Shown here: positions 12,639-24,000 of the stretch, in pieces | How positions within the stretch are numbered: the first letter of the stretch is position 1 | How the letters are laid out: each line of letters starts with the position of its first letter | Source: Annona cherimola | Lineage: Eukaryota; Streptophyta; Magnoliopsida; Magnoliales; Annonaceae | Direction of reading: 5' to 3' | Length of the DNA stretch: 64,000 nt | NCBI GenBank assembly: GCA_030490835.1 | Contig: CM059975.1 | Coordinates: 32,458,133 to 32,522,132, forward strand | The notes under the pieces: model-generated | Told to the model about the DNA's origin: nothing | Databases searched by the model: none | Seen by the model: the letters and a program-made list of their open reading frames with translations, nothing else | Program-made: the position numbers and the translations under genes

Positions 12639-12643
12639 CCTAC

Positions 12644-13851
12644 TGTTGACACCCCACCATTGGGCCTACAAAAATGGATAAAATGGACACGAAATTCAAG
12701 CCCAAGCAAATCCAAGACAAAAAGGAAGTTCAAACAAACTACGCAGGCCCTTCCGCACTCAGCCCACAGGAGCGAAGCTCCACCAAGCCTCAAAGTAGGC
12801 TTTTCAACAACCAGACCAGGCCCACAAAGAGCGAAGCTCCTACAGGCCACCTCAACGGGCTCCACAATGCAGCCCAGACTCAGCAAACAGGCTTAGCCAA
12901 GTTCTAGCCCACCAGATCCAGCCTACCAGAAGCAGGCTTCTCTACAACTTTAGGCCTCCACAACGGCCCACTCAAAAACAACGGGCTTAGCCAAGCTCAA
13001 GTCCACAAAACTCAAGCATATTGACCAAGTCCAAACCCTTCAAGTGGCCCAAGGCCCATGATCTCAACCCAAACTCAAGTATATGAACCAAATCCAAGCC
13101 TTCAAATGGCCCAAGGCCCATGATCCCAACTCAAGTCCAAGCCCATGGACCAAGTCCATGACCCCAAGTGGCCCAAAAGCCCACTCCTACATCTATAAAA
13201 GGAGGAGCCCCCCTCTCATTCAAGACACACTTGGAGAGGCATCCCAAAGGGGAGGACGGGAGTCTGCAGCAAAGCCCCGGCGTCCCGGCTCTTCCCGCTC
13301 TACGAGCTCCACGCCTCTCTTCCATGCCCCCCTTTTCCATCTCTCCCATTCTCTCAAATCTTTTATTTTCCCCCTTTCACGCCGTGTAAACCGCCTCGGG
13401 TTGCCAGATTTTTGCCATATTTGCTTCAATCCGTAGGCCGGAACCCAGACTCTGTACGACTAGTGCCTTATTTCATTAAACAAGGGCTGATCTCCCTTTA
13501 AAGATCAGTGGCGACTCCGTTTTTCTTTATTTTTGTGTATGCGTGTTCGAGTTAATGCCCCGGCAAGGCAGGTGCACGCGGGTGCACGGATTCCAGCATA
13601 ATACACTGTCGTTATGCTGCCGGATTTATGACTTGATCCGTGTACGGAACGCCCCGTCTTAGCTGTTATGCTGCCGAAATCACGAGAAAATGCCCATATG
13701 CTAGATTTATCCAAAAACCGTGAATCCTAACGCGTTTTACCCCATGTGGATGCAGGAAAACTAAGCCCACGTTGCTGTCCAACACGATCCAGATTTTCAA
13801 GGCCCGGGAAACCATTCTGAGCCCATCGTAGCGCTCGCGGCGGGTGCTACA
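12644..13851 (+). mobile_element. Solo LTR of an LTR retrotransposon
   Basis: 1,208-bp segment, clearly richer in GC than its flanks, starting TGTTGACACC and ending GGTGCTACA (TGT...ACA termini). It is flanked by the pentamer CCTAC at 12,639-12,643 and 13,852-13,856. No primer-binding site, gag-pol or second LTR adjoins it, so it is a solo LTR left by recombination. The sequence GATCAGTGGCGACTCC near the 3' end is often seen in plant Ty3-type LTRs, but lineage assignment is inference. ORFs within it are chance. Confidence 0.85.
13194..13201 (+). promoter_or_regulatory. TATA box of the solo LTR
   Basis: TATAAAAG preceded by CCTACATC and followed about 30 bases later by a pyrimidine/CA context (CTCATTCAAG), the expected start of the R region. 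It is in the middle of the LTR and on the plus strand, which gives the LTR its orientation. Confidence 0.6.
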
Positions 13852-13856
13852 CCTAC

Positions 13857-14504
13857 TTTTTCCATTCTTAATATAATTTTCCACATCTCATTATCCCAAT
13901 ACATATTAATAATTTTTCATTTCCTTATCCTGTCCCCATTTCTTGCCACTAACGTTCCATGCAATTTTATAATATCTGAGGGGTTAGATAACCCATCAAC
14001 CGTCGAATTGACACAGGAGACAAATCCTTAGTCAAACCTCTGGTCATAAGATATGAAGATAGGATGAAGATGGGATGAAGCCGTCTTTGAAAATCCATGG
14101 GTAAGGAAAGGCAAGGAAATCACGAGTCCCGCCCATTTTCATCATGTTCCCAAGATCTACTTTTTGAGTACAATTGGCCCCTTATTGAAATAATGATTAA
14201 AGCAATGAACGAAATAACGTGATCATAATTCCCCTTGTATTGAAGTCATTTGAGGGGTTAATATTGAAATAATGATTCAAGCAATGACGGATGGACGAAT
14301 AACAATGAATGATTTTAAAACTTTGGACAAAAAATAGAAAATTTCTCTTGTACCACAATATGATCATAATTCCTTTTAGACTCACAATATCTCCGTAATT
14401 CTCTCCCTAATCATAGTAATTGTAATTTCTCGTATACTCATACTGCCGCAGATAGCCGCAACGAGCGTCAAGAAATGACCATTTTGCCCCCACGACGTTA
14501 CTAA
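13857..14504. other. Intergenic DNA, minor internal duplication
   Basis: No gene recognised. GAAATAATGATTMAAGCAATG occurs at about 14,189 and 14,266, suggesting a small decayed duplication or foldback. Confidence 0.4.
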
Positions 14505-14785
14505 GGGTGTGTTTGGGAATGGATAAAACTTTTGATGAAAAGTTGTAGAAAATAAAAGTTGTCAAATGATGTGATATGATAGGGGTAATAATGATGAATA
14601 AATAGGATAAAGTTAAAATAAATAGGTTAGTTATATTGTTAATTGTGTTGAAATGATTGAAAAGAAGGGTATTTGTATAGAAAAATGTGAAGAAATTATT
14701 AAAAAATAGGGTAGTTGTAGAGAGTGAAAAGTTTTAGATTGAAAAGTTTTAACTTGACAACTTTCATTTATTAACAAACACACCC
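14505..14785. mobile_element. Tourist-like MITE, reference copy
   Basis: 281 bp with ends GGGTGTGTTTGG and CAAACACACCC, flanked by TAA at 14,502-14,504 and 14,786-14,788. A TAA/TTA duplication with G-rich, GTTTGG-containing ends is the hallmark of Tourist/PIF-Harbinger MITEs. The interior carries AAGTTAAAATAAATAGG and GTGAAGAAATTATT. About ten relatives are scattered through the window. Confidence 0.9.
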
Positions 14786-15014
14786 TAAGTAAACAATGCA
14801 AAAAGAATCCTGTATAAAATATCAATTCAGATAGCAAATGATGTTTTGATGGCTCCGCCTTTAATTCACCTGTCGTCACTGTAACCGCCAATCCATGATT
14901 TATGAGGAATCAGATTGGATGTCTTTCCAAAGATGAGAAAATACGAAATGAATCAAAATAGCTTCCAGTTGAAGCTGCGCATGAACCCTTATCGGCAGTG
15001 GACCACTGCTATGA

Positions 15015-15515
15015 TTGGATGAGATGGAGAAGAGGGAGGCCGAGGAGCTGCTGCTGGAATTGAAGAAGAGAAGTGCCAGCACTGTGTTGCAAAATATTGT
15101 AGGTGCGGTGTCAGGTCTGCTCATCCAATTGGGGGTGAAGAAGATGAGGTTACTGCCCGATTTTGCAAAACAACAAAGGAAAGGATGGCCAGATCGTAAA
15201 AGCGATGCTTTTGGTGATGGGGAAGAACAGGGGAGGCATGATCGGCCACCAAATCTGCCATGGATGAGAGATTGGGGATGGTGTATAGTGGCCAGAAATT
15301 TTGGCTACTACAGATGCAAATCTGAGCAGAGGATGGGCTGCCATTTTTTGATGTCTTCGATTGATGCTGTGTTTTACAGAGTACTAGATCTGGACAGACG
15401 ACAGATCATGGGGCAAAAAGTGCACATGGCGGTTGGATCTGCGAAGGACGCCAGAGATGCAGGAGCTGACAGTTTGAAGGGAGAAAACGCCCAGCCACCA
15501 TGGAAGGCCCTTTGA
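15015..15515 (+). CDS. Unidentified ORF or gene fragment, 166 codons
   Basis: Open frame with unusually high GC for the intergenic DNA, beginning MDEMEKREAEELLLELKKRS, an amphipathic, coiled-coil-like start. It ends DARDAGADSLKGENAQPPWKAL. I do not recognise a family. The frame is also partly open on the opposite strand (74 codons at 14,900-15,124 and 86 at 15,384-15,644), so the true strand is uncertain. It lies between a Tourist MITE and a palindromic MITE, without an obvious promoter. It may be an exon of an unrecognised gene, a transduplicated host fragment, or chance. Transcript evidence would be needed to call it real. Confidence 0.25.
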   Translation: MDEMEKREAEELLLELKKRSASTVLQNIVGAVSGLLIQLGVKKMRLLPDFAKQQRKGWPDRKSDAFGDGEEQGRHDRPPNLPWMRDWGWCIVARNFGYYRCKSEQRMGCHFLMSSIDAVFYRVLDLDRRQIMGQKVHMAVGSAKDARDAGADSLKGENAQPPWKAL

Positions 15516-15785
15516 GAAGATGACGGAGCATAGAAAATGGGCGCTCTGGTGGTTTACATCACCTTCAACCTCAATGAAAGCTCTTTGCTTGCTACCATCT
15601 ACGCAATTTGGCGTTAAAAGGGAATAACACTGTCGTTTTTCCAATCTAACAGACTAACTGATTGAATGTGATAATACGGGCATGTAAAGAATTAGCGATG
15701 AAATGCGTGTGCGTATCAAGAAAATTATTAAAATATTATAGATATAAAAGAAATTAGGATCAAATGTTATATATATATATATAAG

Positions 15786-16131
15786 AGCTGTTCTTGTGCA
15801 ATGACGCTGCACCGGAACAGCGGTACAGTAGCCCCAAATGGGGCCCACATGATTATGAAATCATGATCTACTCCACCCATTGTATTTAGAATAATGTATT
15901 CTACTACCATACCAATTTTCATCCCAATCAGATATGTATATGGGCCCCATCTGAAAATGGTACAAATCCAACGCAATAAAATAGTTTGATATAAATAACA
16001 ACTTTAAAGTATCTGATTGGGATGAAAATTAGTATGGTAGTAGAATACATTATTCTAAATACAATGGGTGGAGTAGATCATGATTTTATGATCATGTGGA
16101 CCCCATTTTGGGGCCACTGCACCGGAACAGC
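15786..16131. mobile_element. Palindromic MITE, family D, inserted in a TA microsatellite
   Basis: Two inverted arms of about 130 bp (ATTGTATTTAGAATAATG, TACCAATTTTCATCCCAAT and their complements) around a spacer of about 70 bp. Both ends read GCTGTTC/GAACAGC and the left end folds back on itself (GTGCA...TGCAC). The flanks on both sides are (TA)n, so the duplication cannot be read. Unrearranged relatives form the three-copy array at 57.3-58.4 kb. Confidence 0.7.
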
Positions 16132-16219
16132 ATCATATATATATATAAGGAATTTTTTTTATAAAAAATGCGCATAAAAAAAAAAGTGAGAGGCCATTCT
16201 AGATAACAGTAAGCTTTAC

Positions 16220-16628
16220 GGGTTCTGATCTGCTGCACCCGGGAGCAGGCGGCGTTGCCTGCTCCCGGGCGCATACAATTTTTTTTTTTTATTTTTTTTT
16301 GAAAATTTTTTCATAAACTTGTTAGCCCAAGTGTATTTAACATATGTATAAATTTTTATCATTTTTGGATATTTTTAGATATTTATTTTTTATTTATGAA
16401 AATCAGTGGCATTTTAGTAATTTAAAATTACCTAAAATGCCACTGATTTTCAAAAATAAAAAATAAATATCTAAAATACTCCAAAAATGGTAAAAATTTA
16501 TACACATGTTAAATACACCTATATTAACATTTTTATGAAAAAAATTTCAAAAAAAATAAAATAAAATAGGTGTGTGCACCCGGGAGCAGGCAACGCTGCC
16601 TGCTCCCGGGTGCTGCGGATCAGAACCC
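16220..16628. mobile_element. Hairpin-capped Mutator-like MITE, family C, perfect 9-bp duplication
   Basis: 409-bp foldback starting GGGTTCTGATC and ending GATCAGAACCC, flanked by identical AAGCTTTAC at 16,211-16,219 and 16,629-16,637. Each terminus contains its own strong GC hairpin with stem CCCGGGAGCAGGC / GCCTGCTCCCGGG. The centre is a long palindrome (AAAATCAGTGGCATTTTAG and complement). No ORF. The 9-bp duplication suggests mobilisation by a Mutator-type transposase. Confidence 0.88.
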
Positions 16629-16787
16629 AAGCTTTACTGGGAAAAATTAAAAAAATACGATCTTGAAGGCCAAGATTCGATTTTAGTCTAGTAGATAACT
16701 TCTTCTTTTTTTGTGATTTTTTGGACTTTTAGTAGATAACTAAAATAAAGAAAAAGTACAAAAGGGTAAAAATTCAAATAAACTTTT

Positions 16788-17068
16788 CGGTGCATTTGAT
16801 AATATGCAGAAAATGTCAAGTTAAAATTTTTCAATCTAAAACTTTTCACTCTCCATAATTATTATTTTTTTAATTATTTTTTCACATTTTTCTATACAAT
16901 TACGCTAATTTTCGATTATTTTTACGCAACTACCAACACAACTAACTTATTTATTTTAATTTTATCTTCTTTACTCTTCATTATTACTTCTGTCATATTA
17001 CATCATTTAACAATTTTTACTTTCAAAAATTATAAATTAAAAATTTTATTCATTCTCAAACAGACACT
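16788..17068. mobile_element. Tourist-like MITE (inverted orientation, decayed ends)
   Basis: Ends GGTGCATTTG and CTCAAACAGACAC. Interior pyrimidine-rich blocks (AACTTTTCACTCTCC, ATTTTAATTTTATCT) are the complement of those at 14,505. The flanking duplication is not clear. Confidence 0.6.
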
Positions 17069-18000
17069 TGTGTCAAAATCTTCGCCATAAATGCAGATAC
17101 TGGCCATAAATGCAGTATCTGCTTTGTCAAGGACCAACTTTGTCTTCGCTTGTGAAACCAGCAAATCGAAGAGAGTGAAACATGAATGGTTTTCTCAAGG
17201 AACCGCAGGCGGCGCAGTCAGTAGCACATGAATCATATGATTTCCAGAAGGCACTTTCTTTCCTAAAAATGGCATGATCTCGTGAGCCCGGCCGCACGCA
17301 GGAACTTTATTTTTATTTTTTTAATAAATATATAAAGTTCTGTGTATTTAATTTATAAATCAAATTTTATTATTTTTAGACATTTTTACGTATTTTGATT
17401 TTTAAATGCAGTAGTATTTTTGCGATTTTCTGAAGACTTAATTTGTAAATTAAATACATCTAACTTTTCCACGTTTATCAAAAAAAAAAATTAAAATAAA
17501 AAATAAAAAACGAATTCCACGGCTGGACGCATGGGGTGCTGCGGAATCATGCCATTTTCTAAAAATATACCAAATTACCAATAGCGTAACAGCAATCTCA
17601 GATATAATCTTATTTTTGATTGATCACTTCCCTCAAATGTGAAAATACTTAGTTTGGGCCCATCACACTGATTTTTTGAAATCTAACCATTCATCTTGCT
17701 TGAAATAATATTTTATATATTGTTAATAAAAATCATTTTTGAGAAAATATATACACATACATCAAACTTGATGTAAAAAATTTAACAGGTTCATATATTG
17801 TAAAATTACGGCATATTAGTCACTATTTGTGGTGAAATTTTTTTATTTTTCAACTAAATATGACACATTAAGCATGTTGGATGGTTATAGATTTCGTAAA
17901 TCAGCTAGATAGGTCCCAAACCCAGCATTTCCACACTTGGGGAAGCAGGAAACGTTGCCAATTAATCACTGCCCTTTATCAAGAATATCAAATTATGGAG
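17069..18000. other. Intergenic DNA, decayed repeats only
   Basis: No gene recognised. A stretch at about 17,310-17,480 has the mirrored AT-rich core typical of the window's foldback MITEs, without recognisable ends. Confidence 0.4.
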
Positions 18001-18395
18001 CATAATTATATACACCATGATATATTTTAGGCTAAAATACAACATTCATTTATTTTATTTTATTTTTACTTTTATCTAATTTTTTATTCATAAATATGTT
18101 TTCCTAATTATTTTTAATTTATATATCAAGTTTTGCCATTTTACAATATTTTACATTTTTATTTTTTATTTTTAAAAAATCATCAATTTCAGGGGTATTT
18201 AAGACATTTTCCACCCCTTAGAAAACTTGATTTTTAAAAAATCAAAAATAAATATGTAAAAGTATTATAAAATAGAAAAACTTGATATATAGATTAAGTA
18301 CAATTAGAAAAACATATTATGAAGAAAAATAAACAAAAATAAAATAAATAAATGTTGTATTTTAGTATAAAATACATCATGATGTATATAATCAT
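18001..18395. mobile_element. Palindromic MITE, TATATAC...GTATATA type, copy 1
   Basis: Nearly full-length inverted repeat. The left arm runs ATATACACCATGATATATTT and CTAAAATACAACATTCAT, and the right arm is its complement. The centre (CATCAATTTCAGGGGTATTT and CTTGATTTTTAAAAAATC) is the fold point. Second copy at 19,073. No ORF. Superfamily not determined. Confidence 0.7.
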
Positions 18396-19072
18396 ACTCC
18401 ATCAAGTATTCCTACAATTTAAAAACTTCACTGCAGATAAAGGTATCATCCATCCATGCTACTCTGCATTTATCCCACCATTCCTTAGGGATGCGTTGTC
18501 AGTAAGGATATCAACAAAACTTTTTTTTATTAGGATATTTTTACATTACACCTCCATATATCTTACAATCAAATCTTGAAACAATTATTATATAAGATTC
18601 ATATATGAAAACTATAAACTTCCAAATATCAATGTGAGAAACCACAAACTCCCAAGTATTGAATGAGAGACCACAAGCTTTCAAATATTAAAAGAGAGAC
18701 GTCTTTCACGTCGAATTTCAAACTTAGATCACTTCCCTAAAAGTACATGTCCTCTACGCAGGTTGTAGATATCAACAAAACTTAGTATAAGCTAATCGTG
18801 TAGAAGCCATAACATGAAAAATACACTGGTTAATCTAAAACAACTCAAAAGATGCATCCTGTAGCAAGCGATGGAGACATTATAATGATTATATAGGCGA
18901 TTTCGACAATTAGGCGTGCATGGATAAACAAACTTTTCAAAAAGCATTTAGTCATTATATGTCCAAACTAAAATTTGAAACAAATCAGCTTTTTGTTGCA
19001 TGAGAAAAACGAATGCAAATAAGAGTATGAATCAAGTTCAAAATAGGCACCACAACATTAAAGGAGTATGTT

Positions 19073-19448
19073 AGATATACCATGATGTATTTTAAACTAA
19101 AATACAATATTCATTTATTTTTATTTTATTTTTTCTTGATAAATATATTTTCCTAATTGTTTAATCCATGTATCAAGTGTTATCATTTTACAATGCTTCT
19201 ACATATTTATTTTTTATTTTAAAAAAATTATCAATTTCTGGTGAATTTAAGTCATTTTTTGCTCTTTAAAAACTTGAATTTTAAAAAATCAAAAATAAAT
19301 ATGTAAAAGTACTGTAAAATAGAAAAACTTAATATCTAGATTGAATGCACTTAGGAAAACATATTTATGAAAAAATAAAAATAAAACTAATTGTAAAAAT
19401 ATATGAATGTTGTATTTTACCCTAAAATACATCATAAAATATATAATC
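19073..19448. mobile_element. Palindromic MITE, same family, copy 2
   Basis: Shares the end and arm sequence of the 18.0-kb element (GATATACCATGATGTATTTT, AAAATACAATATTCATT) and the same central fold. About 680 bp separates the two copies. Confidence 0.7.
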
Positions 19449-20862
19449 AGGCTACAACATTAAAACCGATCCGATTGCTATTTATGTATCTTTATTTGGA
19501 CCTAGTAAGACGCATAACCCTGAAGAAAAATAAAATGCCATAGTAATCATTAATCATTATTTAGATACGCATAGCTGTAGTTTTATAGAATAAAGAAGCA
19601 ACCTTTTCTCAGTTAAAAATAAGTTAAGAACTTCACATTTGTCGCCAAGAAAAAAAAAAATCATGGTATAGAGTTGTGGACAGTCATTTTCTCAATTTAC
19701 TAAATTTCCTAGAAAAGTTCAAAAATAAGAAAAATATTTCAAGCTATTTTGATGATTATTAAACCAACTATGGAACTTGAGAACTATCATTTTGCTAAGT
19801 TTTGTGAAAAACGCTCCCACAGGAGCTGAGAAACTGGGATAGTTAACAAACTCCGCCACTGGTTGTGAAATTATAACAATGTTCTAGCCCAAGTTCCAGG
19901 AACACTATGACACAAGAAGTTGAAATAATCAACTTTGCCTAACTGTTACTGTTTCCGCTAAGATCCTGTTGCCTAGCCTGCATCAAAAGACACAAATTTC
20001 CTGAAATGCTTGAAACAAATTTTAAAAAGGAAAAACATACACAAAAAATCTCAATGTGCATGAACATGTCACTGGATGAAAATTGACATATGCATTTTGA
20101 TCCAAAATTTTCATGTAGATTAGATAGGTTGCACGATTATAGTCAGGAAATCGTCTGATCTTGATTTCCTATTAAAATAAGAATTGATCAAATGATCTGA
20201 AGCAAAATACAAGACCTAGAAATGCAGTTGTAAGATTCAGCTTCCTGAGGACAAACAGAAATATCAATGTGGCCTCAAAATCTCCTCACCAATGCACTCA
20301 TCTCCCCATTCCATTCATGGTGGAAAGCACCTGATTGTTGAGACCAAGCAGTAAATTGGGACGAAGATGAGCTTCGCAATCACCAGTTTTGGAAATGGCA
20401 ATGTGGAGTCATGTTCAATTTAATGCATTCTCAGGCACAAAAGGTACAGAACTTTCATTTCTAACCACTTGTTCCCTGAAAGAGGATTTTACAAAGTTTC
20501 AATTCAGTTAAACTACACAAACCAGTAAAAAGGCAAATAGAGCCATCAAAAAAGGTAGCTCTATGTATGCAAGAGCAACATGATGCAACTGCAACCTTAA
20601 AACAGCCAGATGGACATTATCAGCTACATTTTCACATAGTAGTTGTTTTGGTAAAATAAAGAAAAAAATTTAATATTATGCATGAAAAAATCCATCAGAA
20701 CATTGAGCTTTATTGCATGTCTGGTTTTAAGAAATACTTTCCCCCATTTCAGAAGCATATATCATTGTTAAGGAAAATGTGACTCAACAACCCAAGGAGG
20801 TCAGCAGGTGCAAAATTATGCGAAATCCTCCTTGAACCGCATGAACAATCAAAATAAACGAC
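19449..20862 (-). other. 3' flank and probable 3' UTR of the RRM gene
   Basis: Directly downstream (minus strand) of the stop codon at 20,863. No independent gene recognised. The 3' end of the transcript cannot be set from the sequence. Confidence 0.4.
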
Positions 20863-21001
20863 TCAAGGAGCATGTGTCTTTGACTTCTCTACCAACACAA
20901 TCCGGCCATTCCACTCCATCTGATCAAGAGCTCGGATCGCTGCATCAGCATCTTCATCTTTTTCAAATGATAAAAATCCAAAACCACGAGAGTCTCCCGT
21001 C
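20863..21001 (-). CDS. RRM gene exon 4 (RNP1 and C terminus)
   Basis: Acceptor TTTTTTCTCCAAG. Encodes TGDSRGFGFLSFEKDEDADA to the C terminus KSKTHAP, with TGA at 20,865-20,863. The upstream intron is 2.5 kb, long compared with the preceding one of 219 bp. Confidence 0.88.
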
Positions 21002-24000
21002 CTTGGAGAAAAAAGAAAGAAGATGTGAGGATTTCAGTTTTCATCACTCCAAGACATTGCAGATTGACAAAAAGAGGACGGAAATAATAAGTTTTGAGAA
21101 GACTGATCTCTATCCATACTCAGTTTGTGTATCTTCCAAGGAAAAACCTCATAAAGAAGTAAAAAAAGTCAGATACAGTTTCCAAGAAAAGTGATCAACA
21201 AGAAAGTTCACAAAGCTATAACAAATATCTTTCAACTGTCTTTTTCTTTCCTTGGTTTAGGAAAAAGGAAATTTCAGAAAATGCATAATGTAATGTCTCC
21301 AGTTGTCTAGAGTTGTCCAGCAGACAATGTGAGTCAGCAAAATCTAAAACACTGACAGGCATTTTGGAAACCAAAAAAAAAGAAAAAAAAAAGAGAGAAA
21401 CAAATTCAATAACCACAAACATAACCTTAATGCTTAAATATAGATATCTGTTACCAAGGACTTAGAAAAGTAAAATCCCTCAATTTCGTACTCTTGACTT
21501 ATATTCTAACACTCCGGGCTCATAGGCTCATGGTTGAAGTATTGTCCACTTCTGTCAAACCACAATCCCCTCATGATTTTGTCCCACATGGCCTTCTAGC
21601 CGCCGTTACAGCCCACAAAATAGATGTCCCAATAGTGCTTCGCTGAGGTTCACACTCAAACCTTCAATCCCTTCTTAAATTGGTTTTTCTAACCAATGCT
21701 CACAAAAGTTGGTTCAACTATGCTCAAAGACTGGATGGACAAAACTGTGAAGGGGTTGCAGCCCGCCTAATGTAAACAATAAGTTGACAGTGAGCCTAGA
21801 AGCCTATGGCATTACACTTGTGGCAAATAATATCTTGTCATCAAGACAACCAATTTAAATTATTTAATCAATCACTGTGTTCAAGACATCACCTTGATTG
21901 ATGTAGTTTATACATAACCATGGTCTAATCAACACACTTCTGTAAAACAATAGAAGTAACTTTTCCACAGCTTCACTTCACTGGGAGCAGCAAGTATCAG
22001 ATACTCAGATTGTTACCAGGTGAAGGCCTTTCTTCCATCTATGATTCTAAGTGATACAACTTCTTTGGCCTTCCTCAAATCACATGCCCTTTCACTCCTA
22101 GGCAATTTGGACCTTTTGCACTGAATTTATTTGTAGTAAAAAAAAATTAATCATGTTGTAGTTGATATGCATCATGCACATGGCCCTACAAACAAGTTCC
22201 TTCATTAGGCTTTTCTGCAATTCTCTACTTCAATGGATGCTTGTACACGTTAAGGTTTTGAAGTCAAGAGTTCAAAAGGTTCAACTTTTATGCATTTGAA
22301 GAATGAATTCCACAAAATCCCAACAGTGGCATCCACAATATAGTCTGACATTGCTGTGAATCACTGCTACTAATCAGCACAACCAAATGTGCTAAATGAG
22401 TTGAATATGCATATTGATATGACAGGTAACATGCTGCAATTGCAAAGAAGATTAGATTACAGCCAAGGCACTGCCATCTTGATACCGTCCACTCTGCTTG
22501 CATTGGTGCTCAAAATCAAGCAAAATTGAATTTCGAAAGCCTTAGAATCATCCTTGGAGCCCATCAAAGAGAAGGAAGAAATTAACAAATCAACATACGA
22601 GCGAACAACAGTGGATCTCAAGCCACTTGTAGCAGTAAATTTCATGAAAAATGAAAAAATTTAGTCCATTCATTACTTTCTTCAATTGTCCTTGAGGAAA
22701 CCAATCATGAAAATGATTGCCTCACCAAGGTAGTTGCAAGATCCTTTTTTATCCTTTTAGGCAATTGTACAATGAGTCTGATGCACTTAAAACTTTTCAT
22801 TGATGGAAAGGCCTGAGTGACGGAGATCATGACTTCACACCAATCAGTACATAATTAGGCACAACATTAGAATTATGGTTCATCCATTTAGTTTGGCAGT
22901 TCGAAATTGCTAAATTGTTTGTATTATTGTTTTATAGCTTTGTCTGAGGTTTTTACCATTGTTTTTTTTTTAAGGTTTTATTTTCACTTTATAAACAGCA
23001 TTGGATTATATTAAGGTTTTCAATTATTAACGAGTAATTGATTAATTGAGAGTCATATGAAATTTCCGTCTTCTTCTGTTTCTCTCTCAATCATTACCCC
23101 TATTTTTCTAAGTCATCTCCCCATTCTTCCCTTTTCTAGTCTCTACCTTTTGAGAGAATATTTCTCATCCTACTCTTTTCTTCCCTTCTCATCCCCTTTG
23201 AGAAAATTTTTCTTACCTTCATGTCTTACATTTTAAAGGCTCAAAATAGCAAAGAAAGAAAACAACAAAAACACTCAACTAAAAGAAGCACAAGCAAAGA
23301 ATGAACACTAAAAGGCAGCCCATGACCCAAGTGGAGCACAAAGTTCAGATGATATGGAAGGCAAAATTTAATTTACAGCATCCACTTAGATTCAGGTTCA
23401 TAAAGTTGATGGACAAACGAGAACATGTAGTGTCAGACTTAAGTGTTAATAAGTCAATATGCGAATCCACTATCAATTAGAAAAAAAAGAGAAACAATCA
23501 CCTCTTATCCCGAACAATTCGAACATTTCTAACAGGCCCAAACCTAGAAAACTTCCTTTCCAGATCCCTTTCTGTGGTGACAAAACTAAAACCTGCAACA
23601 AATAAATTTTTCCCAGGCCTCCCCACTCCAGTGCTCCTGTTAGGAGGTGGAGACCATGGCCTCCTTGGAGAGCGGTGACGAGGATGGCACCCAAGAGGAG
23701 ACCTGCGCCTTGGAGAATACCTCCTAGGAAAAAGTGAACACATTTGTTAAGAAAATATACCATATGGAGGGAAATGGAAATTTGAATGTCAATGCTGATA
23801 AATTTCCCTTATACTAACAGTATGCTATCTGTCCTAAGAATGGAAGTGTCCCTTAAACTGGCCTATTTGGTAAATCAAAAGCTGTAACCTTCAACATTAA
23901 CAAAAAGTTGAATTTTGCCTAAATGACTCAAGTTATAACAACCTTGGGGATCGTCTACGGCGGTCTGTTGCATAAGGGGACCTTGAGCGAGATCTTTTGC

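Noticed and set aside
13083..13436. 117-codon ORF in the solo LTR
   Set aside because: Several frames are open at once because of GC composition; no domain, and it spans the LTR promoter.
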